A stretch of 64,000 nucleotides of DNA. Origin: Streptococcus infantis. Lineage in GTDB: Bacteria; Bacillota; Bacilli; Lactobacillales; Streptococcaceae. Made by a program: the position numbers and the translations under genes. This document shows, in pieces, positions 19,145 through 29,757 of this stretch. Below the pieces are notes generated by a model, which made no database searches, was not told the DNA's origin, and saw only the letters and a list, made by a program, of their open reading frames with translations. The first letter of the stretch is position 1, and each line of letters starts with the position of its first letter. The stretch spans positions 310,001 to 374,000 of the forward strand of contig NZ_JYGT01000007.1 in NCBI RefSeq assembly GCF_000960085.1, in the 5' to 3' direction.

Positions 19145-19444
19145 CTATTCCATAAGAGACCTCATTTTCTTTGTAAATCCAGCATCTGTCACAGCTAAAA
19201 TCTTTCTTGATTTTCCAACTGCTATGCTTAATTCCAGTGTTGAAAACACGGTTACAACTTCTACTTGATAATAGTGACTTTTATCTTGAATCTTCTTGGT
19301 CAGGTTGGGAGCAGCATCATGCGCTAGAAATACCAGCTTAGCTTTCTGTTCCTGAATGGCTTTGACAACCATTTCTTCACCCGAGATAATTTTCCCTGCT
19401 CGTTGAGCAAGTCCCAAAAGATTACTTACTTTTTGCTTATTCAA
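19145..19444 (-). CDS. ylxQ: L7Ae/L30e-type RNA-binding protein YlxQ
   Basis: A 99-residue L7Ae-family protein ([17 protein letters not shown], then [11 protein letters not shown]). Relatives bind kink-turn RNA. Its start overlaps the end of ylxR by 8 bases, and it lies between ylxR and infB as in most Firmicutes. No enzymatic function is expected. Confidence 0.93.
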   Translation of the reverse strand: MNKQKVSNLLGLAQRAGKIISGEEMVVKAIQEQKAKLVFLAHDAAPNLTKKIQDKSHYYQVEVVTVFSTLELSIAVGKSRKILAVTDAGFTKKMRSLME

Positions 19445-19730
19445 GTCCTAACTCTCTTCTTTTTACTTTGTGATCAACATAGGCGATCAACTCGTCATAA
19501 AAGCTTTCTTCAACTTCCATGTTAAAGCTACGGTTAAAGACTTTTTTCTTTTTAGCCTCTAGGGCTTCTGCATTGTCTAGCTTGATATAAGCGCCACGGC
19601 CATTAGCCTTGCCTGTCGGGTCGATAAAGACCTCCCCTTCTTTGTTCTTGACAATACGGAGTAAATCTCGCTTATCAATTACTTCGTTGGAAACAACAGA
19701 CTTGCGCAAAGGGATTTTTCTTGTTTTCAT
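19437..19730 (-). CDS. ylxR: YlxR family RNA-binding protein (RnpM)
   Basis: A 97-residue basic protein with the YlxR signature GRGAYIKLD near residue 44. Members bind RNA; the Bacillus protein binds RNase P RNA and has been named RnpM. The usual CxxC-like start of many homologues (RKCVVT) is replaced by RKSVVSNE, so no zinc site is present. It sits between nusA and ylxQ in the conserved order. Confidence 0.92.
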   Translation of the reverse strand: MKTRKIPLRKSVVSNEVIDKRDLLRIVKNKEGEVFIDPTGKANGRGAYIKLDNAEALEAKKKKVFNRSFNMEVEESFYDELIAYVDHKVKRRELGLE

Positions 19731-19751
19731 CTTTCCCTCCTCTTGCGGCTT

Positions 19752-20888
19752 TTATTCTTCTGTCAATTCGTCTGTGTCAGCAAAATCAACCTGACCTGCT
19801 TCTTCCATAGCTTCAAATTCACTTGCAGACTTGATATCGATACGGTATCCAGTCAAGTGAGCTGCCAAGCGAACGTTCTGTCCACGACGACCGATTGCAA
19901 GAGAAAGTTTATTATCTGGTACAACAACCAAGGCACGCTTGCTGTCGTTTTCATCAAAGATAACTTGGTCAACTTCTGCAGGAGCAATGGCATTGTAGAT
20001 AAACTCAGCTGGATCCGCCACCCATTCGATAACGTCGATGTTTTCTTCTACAGGTACCATGCGGTCGCTCTTAGCATCGTAGCGAGCTGGGTGGAATTTG
20101 CTAGTGATTTTCTTGATGTTTGCACCACCGCGTCCTACAATTGTTCCGATAGCATCAACGTTAGGATTGTGACTACGAACTGCAACCTTGGTACGGTCAC
20201 CCGCTTCACGAGCTACGCTCATTATTTCAACGGTTCCATCGTATACTTCTGGAATTTCTTGTTCCATCAAACGTTTGATCATTTCTGGATGACTACGGCT
20301 AACAAAGACGTTAACTCCACGAGGGTTGTCTTCAACTTTGTAAACATAGACTTCGATACGATCATGAGAAGCAAAAACTTCTCCAGGAATTTGGTCTTGT
20401 TTTGACAATTGGGCTTCGATGCTACCAAGGTTGACATAGATGAAACGGTTGTCAAAGCGTTCTACTGTACCTGACATGATTTCTTGTTCATGTTCTTTGT
20501 ATGTATTGTAGGTAATGGCACGTGTTTGCTTGCGCATTTTTTCCATAATGGTTTGTTTCGCAGACTGAGCCGCTACACGACCAAACTCTCCTGGTGCTTC
20601 TTCAAATTTGATTTTGTCACCAAGCTCATAGGCTGAATTAATGGCAAGAGCATCTTTCAAACTGATTTCCAAACGGCTATCAAATACTTCATCAACAACT
20701 TCGCGGACAGTATAGACTGTAAAGTCACCTGTTTTTTCGTTGAAGTCAATAGCTACGCTGTCTGATTGACCATAGCGTCTACGATAAGCAGAACGAAGTG
20801 ATTCTACTACTGCGTCGATGATATCTTCTTTCTTGATTCCCTTGTCTTCTTCCAAAATGCGGAAGGCCTCTAGCATTTCTTTACTCAT
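19752..20888 (-). CDS. nusA: Transcription elongation/antitermination factor NusA
   Basis: A 378-residue NusA with an N-terminal RNA-polymerase-binding domain (1-125), an S1 domain (about 135-200, SGTVERFDNRFIYVNLG) and two KH domains (GRGGANIKKITSKFHP and AIGRRGQNVRLAAHLTG). It lacks the C-terminal acidic repeats of proteobacterial NusA, as is normal in Firmicutes. It modulates pausing, termination and rRNA antitermination. It follows rimP by 42 bases. Confidence 0.97.
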   Translation of the reverse strand: MSKEMLEAFRILEEDKGIKKEDIIDAVVESLRSAYRRRYGQSDSVAIDFNEKTGDFTVYTVREVVDEVFDSRLEISLKDALAINSAYELGDKIKFEEAPGEFGRVAAQSAKQTIMEKMRKQTRAITYNTYKEHEQEIMSGTVERFDNRFIYVNLGSIEAQLSKQDQIPGEVFASHDRIEVYVYKVEDNPRGVNVFVSRSHPEMIKRLMEQEIPEVYDGTVEIMSVAREAGDRTKVAVRSHNPNVDAIGTIVGRGGANIKKITSKFHPARYDAKSDRMVPVEENIDVIEWVADPAEFIYNAIAPAEVDQVIFDENDSKRALVVVPDNKLSLAIGRRGQNVRLAAHLTGYRIDIKSASEFEAMEEAGQVDFADTDELTEE

Positions 20889-20930
20889 GTTCTTTTTACT
20901 TTTGAATTTTCAAAAGCTATCCTTTCTTTT

Positions 20931-21419
20931 CTATAGTTTTACTGCCAAACGTGCTTTTGATACCAAACTGTATGGAATTTGGACTGTTTTCTTACGTGTC
21001 TTGTCCATATATTCCACAGTCAGCTCATCGTCTTCAAAGGCCAACAAGGTTCCCTCAAAGATTTTTTGCTTGTCGATGGCCTTATAAAGACCAACGTGAA
21101 TGTATTTCCCAACTGCTCCATCTATAGCTTCCTTGGTTTTCAAAGGACGCTCCAAGCCAGGGCTAGTCACTTCTAGGAAGTACTGTTCTGGGAATGGATC
21201 TGGTTGAATCTGATCCAACAGAGGACTAATCACTTCTGTCAAATCTGCCGTATCGTTCAAAGTAATACCGCCTGGTTTATCAACAAAGATACTTAGAACA
21301 TAATCTCCTACAACCTTTTCATATTCGACATCCACCAATTCAAATGGAGCTTGAATTGCCGGTTCAATAAGTTCTGTTACTAATTCAACAATTGTTGCGA
21401 TAGGACAACACCTCCTCAT
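20931..21419 (-). CDS. rimP: Ribosome maturation factor RimP, start codon uncertain
   Basis: RimP binds the free 30S subunit during maturation. The protein core ([23 protein letters not shown] ... YEK, then [22 protein letters not shown] and [13 protein letters not shown]) is complete, and the two-domain length of 156-162 residues is normal. The start is odd. The ATG used for the coordinates (21419) has no ribosome site; instead AGGAGG forms codons 2-3. The codon best placed behind that GGAGG is ATC at 21401 (9-base spacing), where homologues begin aligning. No ATG, GTG or TTG lies in frame between. It is the first gene of the rimP-nusA-ylxR-ylxQ-infB operon. Confidence 0.9.
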   Translation of the reverse strand: MRRCCPIATIVELVTELIEPAIQAPFELVDVEYEKVVGDYVLSIFVDKPGGITLNDTADLTEVISPLLDQIQPDPFPEQYFLEVTSPGLERPLKTKEAIDGAVGKYIHVGLYKAIDKQKIFEGTLLAFEDDELTVEYMDKTRKKTVQIPYSLVSKARLAVKL

Positions 21420-21471
21420 GAGCAAGAGGCGAAGATATTTCTCCGCCTCACTTTCTCATATTCTTACTATA

Positions 21472-21500
21472 AGTATAGCACATTTAAGGACCTGTGTAAA
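21472..21500 (-). promoter_or_regulatory. Promoter of the rimP-nusA-infB operon
   Basis: Minus strand TTTACA (21500-21495), 17-base spacer ending TGC, TATACT (21477-21472): strong extended -10 promoter. The leader that follows contains a GAGGCG/CGCCTC stem-loop (about 21426-21449) just ahead of rimP. Confidence 0.75.
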
Positions 21501-21537
21501 GCATAAGCACTTAAACTACTTGATTTTAAGCTATTTC

Positions 21538-22173
21538 TTAAAATTCTGCCTCGACTCGATAGATAACCTGACCTTTGCTAGAGAATTTTTGCTCGTATTC
21601 AGTCATAACATTACCTTCAAAGTCGCTAGCATGCAAGTCCAACCATACTCCATTGAGCTTCATTCCATATTGTGAAAAACTTACTAGACTATATTCGAAG
21701 AGCCCTCGATTATCCGTTTTAAAATGAATTTCACCATGTTCTGGCAAGATTCGTTTAAAGGTATCTAGGAAACTCTTATATGTCAGACGACGCTTTTCAT
21801 GGCGCTTTTTGGGCCAAGGATCCGAAAAATTCAAATAGAGGCGGTCAATCTCACCATCTTCAAAATAATTGGTCAAATCTGAGCCATCTACCCATAGGAG
21901 TTTGATGTTAGGCACTCCTACTTCTAGGACCTTGTCTAAGGCAAAACTTAAGACGGATTTTTGGATATCAATACCGATGTAATTGATATCCGGATTTTGT
22001 TTAGCCATACCTGATACAAAGGCACCTTTCCCACTTCCAACTTCAACATGAATGGGATGATTATTTCCAAACAATTCTCTCCATTTCCCTTTGGCTTCCA
22101 CAGGATTTAGAACAACATACTGAGGATTAGCCTCTAGTAACTCCGTTGCTCCTTTACGATTTCTTACTCTCAT
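21538..22173 (-). CDS. trmB: tRNA (guanine-N7)-methyltransferase
   Basis: Methylates G46 of tRNA using S-adenosylmethionine. The 211-residue protein has the SAM loop [15 protein letters not shown], the acidic [10 protein letters not shown], and the hallmark [15 protein letters not shown]. Its start overlaps the stop of ccrZ by 4 bases, so the two are translated as a pair, as in pneumococcus. Confidence 0.96.
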   Translation of the reverse strand: MRVRNRKGATELLEANPQYVVLNPVEAKGKWRELFGNNHPIHVEVGSGKGAFVSGMAKQNPDINYIGIDIQKSVLSFALDKVLEVGVPNIKLLWVDGSDLTNYFEDGEIDRLYLNFSDPWPKKRHEKRRLTYKSFLDTFKRILPEHGEIHFKTDNRGLFEYSLVSFSQYGMKLNGVWLDLHASDFEGNVMTEYEQKFSSKGQVIYRVEAEF

Positions 22174-22964
22174 TTTTTCTTTCCATACTTATCTCGGAAG
22201 GTGCGCAAAGCATAAATCTCCCGATTTACATTATCCAAATCTTGATTTTCATAGTATTTGGTAATCAGACTCAAAAAGGACAGTTGAGCATACCAATATA
22301 ACTTATTCAAAACCGTTTGATTGTACTTGTAGCCATAATTTGTCAGCCACTCTTGCCATTGATACTCTGGAATATAGTGACAGAGCAGATAGGCCACATC
22401 AAACATACGATCCGTCAAGCGAACAGAATCCCAGTCTACCAAGTAAATCAAACCGCTCTCTGTCTCAAACCAATTGCTGTGACGAACATCCCCGTGAACT
22501 ATGGTTGCATAATCTTCCCTAAACCCAGGAAGGTTCTCACGCATATCACTCAAGATCAGGCGTAGATACTGGTTATTTTTCAAAGCATCAGGAGCCTTAT
22601 TCACCCATGACTGAAGTAAATCCGAAGGTGTTTCTAATGCATACCCCAAGCGTGTCAACTGGGTCATTAAGGGACGTGAACGGTGTAAACGTGTCAAAAT
22701 ATCGATAATTTGTTTACGGTTCATATCGCTTGGCGTCAAAATTTTCCCTGTCAACCATTCCTGAGCAGACATATCACGACCGTCTGGCAAACGACGGATC
22801 CAGAGTAATTGCGGCGCAATTTGCTCTCTAGCTAAACCAGGCAGGATTGGAGAAGTATTCATTTTTATAAAAACACGTTTTCCATCAGGATAAGTCCCCA
22901 TATAAGCTTTTCCGCTCTTCCCAGATATAGGAGTTAACGTTAGCTCAATATCACCCAAGTCCAT
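22170..22964 (-). CDS. ccrZ: Cell-cycle regulator CcrZ (phosphotransferase fold)
   Basis: A 264-residue protein of the aminoglycoside/choline-kinase fold. The catalytic loop is HGDVRHSNW (about residue 159) and the metal-binding region is [11 protein letters not shown]. In pneumococcus the gene at this place, upstream of trmB, is CcrZ, which binds FtsZ and links division to DnaA-driven replication initiation. The physiological substrate is not settled. The start follows CGGAGGAAAAAA. Confidence 0.9.
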   Translation of the reverse strand: MDLGDIELTLTPISGKSGKAYMGTYPDGKRVFIKMNTSPILPGLAREQIAPQLLWIRRLPDGRDMSAQEWLTGKILTPSDMNRKQIIDILTRLHRSRPLMTQLTRLGYALETPSDLLQSWVNKAPDALKNNQYLRLILSDMRENLPGFREDYATIVHGDVRHSNWFETESGLIYLVDWDSVRLTDRMFDVAYLLCHYIPEYQWQEWLTNYGYKYNQTVLNKLYWYAQLSFLSLITKYYENQDLDNVNREIYALRTFRDKYGKKK

Positions 22965-23011
22965 TTTTTTCCTCCGAATAAAGTTTCCTTATTATTCTAC
23001 TAATTTTTATG

Positions 23012-24061
23012 CTATTCGTCAACCAATCTTCTCAGTTGATATGGCAAATAAAGATATTGTAATACAAGGCCTGCTCCCACAAGGGCTAAGACGAGGATTT
23101 TATCCTTGAAAACAACCAATCCTATGAGACTTTCCAAGACCAAGACAAACATGCCAATCGCTCTCAAAATTTCCTTCAATCCTCTCTCTTTTTGCCCCTT
23201 TCCTACTGGAAATAGCTGCGTCAAATATTGATAGTCAAAGGCATGATAGAGGGCTAGCAGCTGGAATAACAAAAGATAGTTGAATAAAATTACAATTGCG
23301 ACTGCAATCCAAGATTGCTCAATGAAGATGAGAGCGGTCAAAGATAGGATTATGAGTCGGAGACTAAGAGCGAATAAATCTCCATTTCTCAGATAGGAGC
23401 GAAGATAAAGATTCTGCCAGATTTTTCCCGGTACTTTCTGAACTCCTTTGAGGATAAAGTCTAGATAAGCCCGTCTCTTAACGCTGTTTGAAATCCCCTT
23501 GACCTGGGTAAAGAGGGCAAAGAATCGAAGCAAGAACTGCTTACGTTTACTTTCTTGTGCAATGACATAATCCCAGTCAAGCCCATTTGCAAGAATAAAT
23601 TTGCTGGATTTTCGACGAAAAATCACATATTTTACTATCCCCAAGACAAGGAGATAGACTCCAAAAATCGGCAAACCAAGACCCATAGCTAAGAATAAAG
23701 GCGCAAACAGGAGCAAAAAGAGAGTCTGTACACTGACCCAAAAGATAAAAGAAATCAGACTTTGCTTCTGAATGTGTTCTCTCACTTTTTCTTCAGCTAC
23801 TAAGAGAAAGAGTTTGTCAGGTGCTTCTAGATAGGTCGCAATACCACCCCAAAGCAACAGTAAAATAGATATAATCCCAATCAAAATTAGAATTGGGAAG
23901 TGATTCTCAGGAAAGTGTTGCAGCAACTGATTGTACTGGTAGGCCAAAAAACCTAGTAACACCAATAAAAACAAAACAAAATGATCATTGAGCACATAAC
24001 GAAGGTAGCCCAAACATTCCTTGCGAAATTCCTGCTTTCGTTTTAAAAACAAGTCTTTCAT
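23012..24061 (-). CDS. pptB: ABC exporter permease EcsB/PptB
   Basis: A 349-residue polytopic membrane protein of the EcsB family with about eight hydrophobic spans and two long basic loops. It pairs with the ATPase just upstream (4-base overlap of start and stop). In streptococci this EcsAB-like pair is PptAB, which exports short hydrophobic peptide pheromones and peptide fragments. Assignment rests on family, pairing with the ATPase and proximity to the hit gene, as in pneumococcus. Confidence 0.87.
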   Translation of the reverse strand: MKDLFLKRKQEFRKECLGYLRYVLNDHFVLFLLVLLGFLAYQYNQLLQHFPENHFPILILIGIISILLLLWGGIATYLEAPDKLFLLVAEEKVREHIQKQSLISFIFWVSVQTLFLLLFAPLFLAMGLGLPIFGVYLLVLGIVKYVIFRRKSSKFILANGLDWDYVIAQESKRKQFLLRFFALFTQVKGISNSVKRRAYLDFILKGVQKVPGKIWQNLYLRSYLRNGDLFALSLRLIILSLTALIFIEQSWIAVAIVILFNYLLLFQLLALYHAFDYQYLTQLFPVGKGQKERGLKEILRAIGMFVLVLESLIGLVVFKDKILVLALVGAGLVLQYLYLPYQLRRLVDE

Positions 24062-24789
24062 AGCTCCTCCTCTTTGGTCAGAGCCAAATAGATATCATTA
24101 AGGCTTGCATCTGGCATAGCAAATGCTTCTCGGAGTTGTTGGAGATTTCCTTTGGCTCTTACTTGACCTTTGTGGAGAATGACAAAAGAGTCACACATCT
24201 TTTCAGCTGAATCAAGGACGTGGGTACTCATAAGGATAGATTTGCCTTTTTTCTTTTCCACTTCTAGAAGATGAATTAAGTCTGAAATTGCCAAGGGGTC
24301 GAGGCCGAGGAAAGGCTCGTCTACGATAAAGAGACTTGGATCCACAACAAAGGCACAGATGATCATAACCTTCTGCTTCATCCCTTTTGAAAAATGAACA
24401 GGGAACCAATCCAGTTTCTGATCCAAGCGAAACATTTTTAGAAGGGGCTCTACACGTTCGAAAGCGATAGTTTGCTCGATACCATAGGCCATAGCAACTG
24501 TCTCAATATGCTCTCTGAGAGTCAATTCTTCATACAAGCTAGGAGTTTCTGGGATGTAGCCAATTTTCTTACGATAGTTCGTAACATCCTCACCTAGAGT
24601 CAATCCATCAATACTTATCTTTCCACTGTAAGGAGTCAAGAGTCCGATAATTTCGTTGATGGTTGTTGATTTACCTGCACCATTTAAGCCGATCAAACCA
24701 ACCAACTGCCCGCTCTCAACAGTAAAAGATACATCCTTTAAGACAGGGACGTGGACATAGCCTCCTGTCAGGTTTTTAATTTCTAACAT
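24058..24789 (-). CDS. pptA: ABC exporter ATP-binding protein EcsA/PptA
   Basis: A 243-residue ABC ATPase with Walker A GLNGAGKST (about 35-43), Q-loop PETPSL, signature FSKGMKQK (about 133), Walker B LFIVDEPFLGLD and the switch histidine in MSTHVLD. It drives the PptB permease for peptide export. The promoter region is shared with the divergent HIT gene; a CGGAG ribosome site precedes the ATG. Confidence 0.92.
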   Translation of the reverse strand: MLEIKNLTGGYVHVPVLKDVSFTVESGQLVGLIGLNGAGKSTTINEIIGLLTPYSGKISIDGLTLGEDVTNYRKKIGYIPETPSLYEELTLREHIETVAMAYGIEQTIAFERVEPLLKMFRLDQKLDWFPVHFSKGMKQKVMIICAFVVDPSLFIVDEPFLGLDPLAISDLIHLLEVEKKKGKSILMSTHVLDSAEKMCDSFVILHKGQVRAKGNLQQLREAFAMPDASLNDIYLALTKEEEL

Positions 24790-24803
24790 ATTTTCTCCGA
24801 ATC

Positions 24804-24812
24804 TGGTATAAT
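24804..24812 (+). promoter_or_regulatory. hit promoter (extended -10)
   Basis: TGGTATAAT between the divergent pptA and HIT genes; the -35 is weak. A separate TATAAT on the minus strand at about 24822-24827 probably serves pptA. Confidence 0.5.
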
Positions 24813-24856
24813 GTAGCTATATTATATCAAAATTCAATACATTAGAGGTGGTTTTT

Positions 24857-25267
24857 ATGTCAGATTGCATTTTTTGTAAAATTATCGCTGGGGAGATTCC
24901 CGCATCAAAGGTTTATGAGGATGAAGAAGTCCTTGCCTTTCTTGATATTTCTCAAGTAACACCTGGTCATACCTTGGTCGTACCTAAAGAACACTATCGC
25001 AACCTTTTAGAAATGGATGCGACGAGCGCTAGCCAACTCTTTGCAAAGATTCCAGTCATTGCTCAAAAAGTTATGAAGGCTACCCAAGCTGAAGGCATGA
25101 ATATCATCGCCAACTGCGAAGAAGTCGCTGGACAAACCGTTTTTCATACCCATGTTCACCTCGTTCCTCGTTATAGTGCAGATGATGACCTAAAAATTGA
25201 CTTTGTTGCCCATGAACCTGACTTTGACAAACTTGCCCAAGTCGCTGAAAATATCAAAAACGCTTAA
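24857..25267 (+). CDS. hit: HIT family nucleotide hydrolase/transferase
   Basis: A 136-residue histidine-triad protein of the HinT type. The N-terminal CIFCKII region supplies two cysteines that often bind zinc, and the triad is HTHVHLVPR (about residue 97). Relatives hydrolyse AMP-lysine or other purine phosphoramidates. The start is the ATG behind GAGGTGG; an upstream in-frame GTG lies inside that ribosome site. Divergent from pptA, 9 bases ahead of the next gene. Confidence 0.93.
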   Translation: MSDCIFCKIIAGEIPASKVYEDEEVLAFLDISQVTPGHTLVVPKEHYRNLLEMDATSASQLFAKIPVIAQKVMKATQAEGMNIIANCEEVAGQTVFHTHVHLVPRYSADDDLKIDFVAHEPDFDKLAQVAENIKNA

Positions 25268-25276
25268 GGAGTTCCT

Positions 25277-25564
25277 ATGAAACTATCAAATTTACTACTT
25301 TTTGCTGGATCAGCAGTCGGATCTTACCTCCTCGTTAAAAATCGTGAAGTTATCACTGAAGAAGTTTTAGATACAACTGATCGCGTTGAAGCTATCAAGG
25401 ATGATTTGGATATCATCCAAAACAGCTTACAAATCATCGACCAACAAAAAGAAGTCATCAAGGAGTATCAAGAAGACCTCACTTACAAATTTAAAGCCTT
25501 AGAGAAAGACCTCCAAGCACGACTTGCTGTGATAAAAGAACTACGAGAAACTGAAGAAAACTAA
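25277..25564 (+). CDS. Small membrane-anchored coiled-coil protein
   Basis: A 95-residue protein with one N-terminal membrane segment (LSNLLLFAGSAVGSYLLV) followed by a highly charged helix with heptad character (about residues 30-95, LDTTDRVEAIKDDLDIIQNS on to the end), so probably a coiled coil. The same gene follows hit in pneumococcus. Function unknown. It starts 9 bases after hit with an AAGGAG ribosome site. Confidence 0.78.
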   Translation: MKLSNLLLFAGSAVGSYLLVKNREVITEEVLDTTDRVEAIKDDLDIIQNSLQIIDQQKEVIKEYQEDLTYKFKALEKDLQARLAVIKELRETEEN

Positions 25565-25647
25565 AAAAGAAAGCATCTATCTTTCCTTATATCCCCTTAA
25601 ATCCATCTTGGATTACCAGCTCCTAACAGAAAAGGGAGGGACTAAAA

Positions 25648-26289
25648 ATAAAACTGTTTTTAAAAGTCATCTTGATTATTTCTGGTTGCATCTGTCTTCT
25701 TGCAACCCTAGCATTTCTACTAGTGGCCAATCTTTTCAAGGCTTCATCAAGTGACATCCGAAAAGGGAATGAAGATTTAAAACAAATCTTTATCTCTCTT
25801 GACATGCCTCCTAAAAAAGTAGAATCAGATGGACACTATGAATTCGAGGGTGGAGGCTTAAATTTTTATGTGACTTTCTCAGATGAGGTCATCAATAGCC
25901 ACCCTGTCCTGAAAGAAAGTCCAAACCTGACTAAAAACCGACTCAAAGTCTATGTCCTACAGACAGGAGATATTTCTTACTATAAAGTAGGGGATAACTT
26001 GTTCAATCACGGTTTATTGCAATTTTTAGAGAAGGAAAGTAGGAATTATTTACAGGAAATCGGAAAGAAACCAAATCCTAATTACTCAATTCTATATTGG
26101 AAGGATCAGGAGAGCCTAAAAAAGGGTGTCGCATTCTATGAAAAAGCTTTGACCTTGGTAGATATTCAGGATAATTCGGCGATTAAGCACATTGATACCG
26201 TAACTGTGAAACCCGGCAAAGAAGCAGAACTCAAGCAACTCATCCAGGAAATGGATGAAGCTGGCTTGCTCACTCAAAAGTATAAATAG
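25648..26289 (+). CDS. Membrane-anchored protein of unknown function, apparent ATA start
   Basis: A 213-residue protein with an N-terminal membrane segment (about residues 5-27: VILIISGCICLLATLAFLLV) and an extracytoplasmic or cytoplasmic domain of about 185 residues that I do not recognise. The strong ribosome site GGGAGGG (25634-25640) sits 7 bases before ATA AAA CTG TTT, where one expects ATG; the next usable start, TTG at 25672, has no ribosome site and would cut into the membrane segment. Either ATA is used, or a start codon was lost recently. The rest of the frame is intact, with no stop or frameshift. Confidence 0.65.
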   Translation: MKLFLKVILIISGCICLLATLAFLLVANLFKASSSDIRKGNEDLKQIFISLDMPPKKVESDGHYEFEGGGLNFYVTFSDEVINSHPVLKESPNLTKNRLKVYVLQTGDISYYKVGDNLFNHGLLQFLEKESRNYLQEIGKKPNPNYSILYWKDQESLKKGVAFYEKALTLVDIQDNSAIKHIDTVTVKPGKEAELKQLIQEMDEAGLLTQKYK

Positions 26290-26339
26290 TAGACTAACTG
26301 GAAAATGATTTTCTGAAGCTAAATTTTTCAAGACAACAC

Positions 26340-26363
26340 AAAAAGAGCCAATCGGCTCTTTTT
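26340..26363. terminator. Bidirectional terminator after dnaJ
   Basis: AAAAAGAGCC AAT/CGGCTCTTTTT stem between the convergent dnaJ and the 25.6-kb gene, with T-runs on both strands. Confidence 0.85.
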
Positions 26364-26366
26364 GCT

Positions 26367-27503
26367 TTATTCTCCTTCAAAGGCATCTTTTATATGGTCA
26401 AAGAAGCCTTTTTTCTTTGGATTGACTTTCAAGTCACCTGCAGCTGCGAATTCTTTCAAGGCTGCTTTTTGTCGTTCATTCAAACCTGTCGGAGTCACGA
26501 CATTAACAGTGACGTATTGGTCACCAACAGCACCACCACGTAGGCTCGGAGCTCCCTTGCCACGTAGGCGGAATCGTTTACCGGTTTGAGTTCCCTCTGG
26601 AATCACCAATTCAACATCACCGTGAACGGTTGGAATATCGACTGTATCACCAAGAGTTGCTTGGACGATATTGAGGTTTAATTTGTAGAAAATAGTTGTT
26701 CCTTCACGTTCAAATTTGTCGCTCGGCTCAACATTAACAACAACATACAAGTCTCCATATGGTCCGCCGTTAAATCCAGCTTCCCCTTGACCCGCTAAAC
26801 GGATTTGTTGACCAGTTTCGACACCAGCTGGAATTTTCACATGGACACTGTGGGCTTGTTTTTCATGACCCGTTCCATGACAAGTTGTACATGGATCTTT
26901 GATTTCTTTTCCACGTCCGTGACAGACATCACAGGTTACTTGACGACGCATCATACCAAGCGGTGTTTGAGTATCAACATTGATAACACCAGAACCGTGA
27001 CAGCGTCCACAAGTAACTGGACTTGTTCCAGGCTTAGCACCTGATCCATTACATGTACGACAGGTTGCTTCACGATTGTATTTGACTTCTTTTTCAGTAC
27101 CAAAGATGGCTTCTTCAAAAGTTAAATTGACGCGATATTGGAGGTCATCACCTTGACGGGGTGCGTTTGGATTGCGAGAAGAACCGCCTCCGCCGAAAAA
27201 ACTTGAGAAGATATCTTCAAAACCACCAAAACCACCTGCACCATCGAAGCCACCGAAACCGCCTGCACCACCAAAGCCACCATTGGCCCCAGCAGCACCG
27301 TATTGGTCATAGGCAGCACGTTTTTGTTCGTCACTCAAAGTCTCATAAGCTTCTTGAACTTCCTTGTACTTTTCCTCAGCACCAGGCTCCTTGTTGATAT
27401 CTGGGTGATATTTTTTAGATAATTTCCGATAGGCTTTCTTGATCTCATCTTGAGATGCATTCTTTGAAACGCCCAAACGGTCATAAAATTCAGTATTGTT
27501 CAT
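26367..27503 (-). CDS. dnaJ: Chaperone DnaJ (Hsp40)
   Basis: A 378-residue full-length DnaJ: J domain at 1-70 with HPD ([11 protein letters not shown]), Gly/Phe-rich linker (about 75-120, repeats of GGFGG), four CxxCxGxG zinc repeats (about 147-215: [32 protein letters not shown]) and the C-terminal substrate domain. It stimulates DnaK ATPase. It lies 397 bases downstream of dnaK. No clear Shine-Dalgarno sequence precedes its ATG (upstream bases GGTCTTGGTATCTTAA). Confidence 0.97.
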   Translation of the reverse strand: MNNTEFYDRLGVSKNASQDEIKKAYRKLSKKYHPDINKEPGAEEKYKEVQEAYETLSDEQKRAAYDQYGAAGANGGFGGAGGFGGFDGAGGFGGFEDIFSSFFGGGGSSRNPNAPRQGDDLQYRVNLTFEEAIFGTEKEVKYNREATCRTCNGSGAKPGTSPVTCGRCHGSGVINVDTQTPLGMMRRQVTCDVCHGRGKEIKDPCTTCHGTGHEKQAHSVHVKIPAGVETGQQIRLAGQGEAGFNGGPYGDLYVVVNVEPSDKFEREGTTIFYKLNLNIVQATLGDTVDIPTVHGDVELVIPEGTQTGKRFRLRGKGAPSLRGGAVGDQYVTVNVVTPTGLNERQKAALKEFAAAGDLKVNPKKKGFFDHIKDAFEGE

Positions 27504-27900
27504 TTAAGATACCAAGACCGTAAAATTCGACTGAAAAATAGGAAATCTAACGCAGGAGCTATGCTCCTAGACAGATTTATCTTTTTTCCGAGAATTTAGG
27601 TCGGGTTCAGTTCCTTTCTTTTATATTGAATTAGAAACTTTGGAACCCGTGTTCAGTTACGAACACTCTTTGTTCCTTTCTTTCTAGTATTGCGAAACGA
27701 ACTAAAATATTAGTATCGTCCCATTTTACCGAAAAACAGAGGCTGGGTTGCAACCTCTGGATTTCTTACTATACTTACTAGTTTAAGTTTTAAAAATCAA
27801 ACTAGTAATGCTGAATTGAGTTTCGGATTAAAGGAATCCTCAAATCTCGGAACCTTTCTTTATTTCAGGAGGTTCCGCTAAAACAATCCACTGGATTGTT
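27504..27900 (-). other. dnaK-dnaJ spacer holding a chain of hairpins
   Basis: This 397-base spacer has no convincing ORF. It holds seven stem-loops in series. On plus-strand coordinates these are 27554-27568 (AGGAGC/GCTCCT), 27649-27666 (GTGTTC/GAACAC, enclosed by GGGTT...AACCC from 27603 to 27648), 27737-27759 (CAGAGG/CCTCTG), 27777-27806 (ACTAGTTT/AAACTAGT), 27825-27839 (GGATT/AATCC), 27848-27877 (CGGAACC/GGTTCCG) and 27881-27901 (AAACAATCC/GGATTGTTT). The motif AGAAAGGAAC also recurs twice in the dnaJ-proximal half. The region must either carry read-through to dnaJ or contain its promoter. Confidence 0.7.
27732..27760 (-). terminator. Probable terminator/attenuator downstream of dnaK
   Basis: Minus strand CAGAGG...CCTCTG stem followed by TTTTTC, the only one of the spacer hairpins with a proper T-run; it would cut dnaJ expression from the hrcA-grpE-dnaK message. 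Confidence 0.6.
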
Positions 27901-29730
<1,830 letters not shown>

Positions 29731-29757
29731 TTAAATTTTATATTCTTTTTTCTTTTT

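Noticed and set aside
21500-21540. CiaR-type TTTAAG repeats with a small RNA between rimP and trmB
   Set aside because: Copies of CTTAAA/TTTAAG occur but not as the tandem TTTAAG-N5-TTTAAG, and no sRNA terminator follows.
27504-27900. Hairpin series as a CRISPR array
   Set aside because: The stems differ in sequence, have no constant repeat or spacer length, and no cas gene is near.
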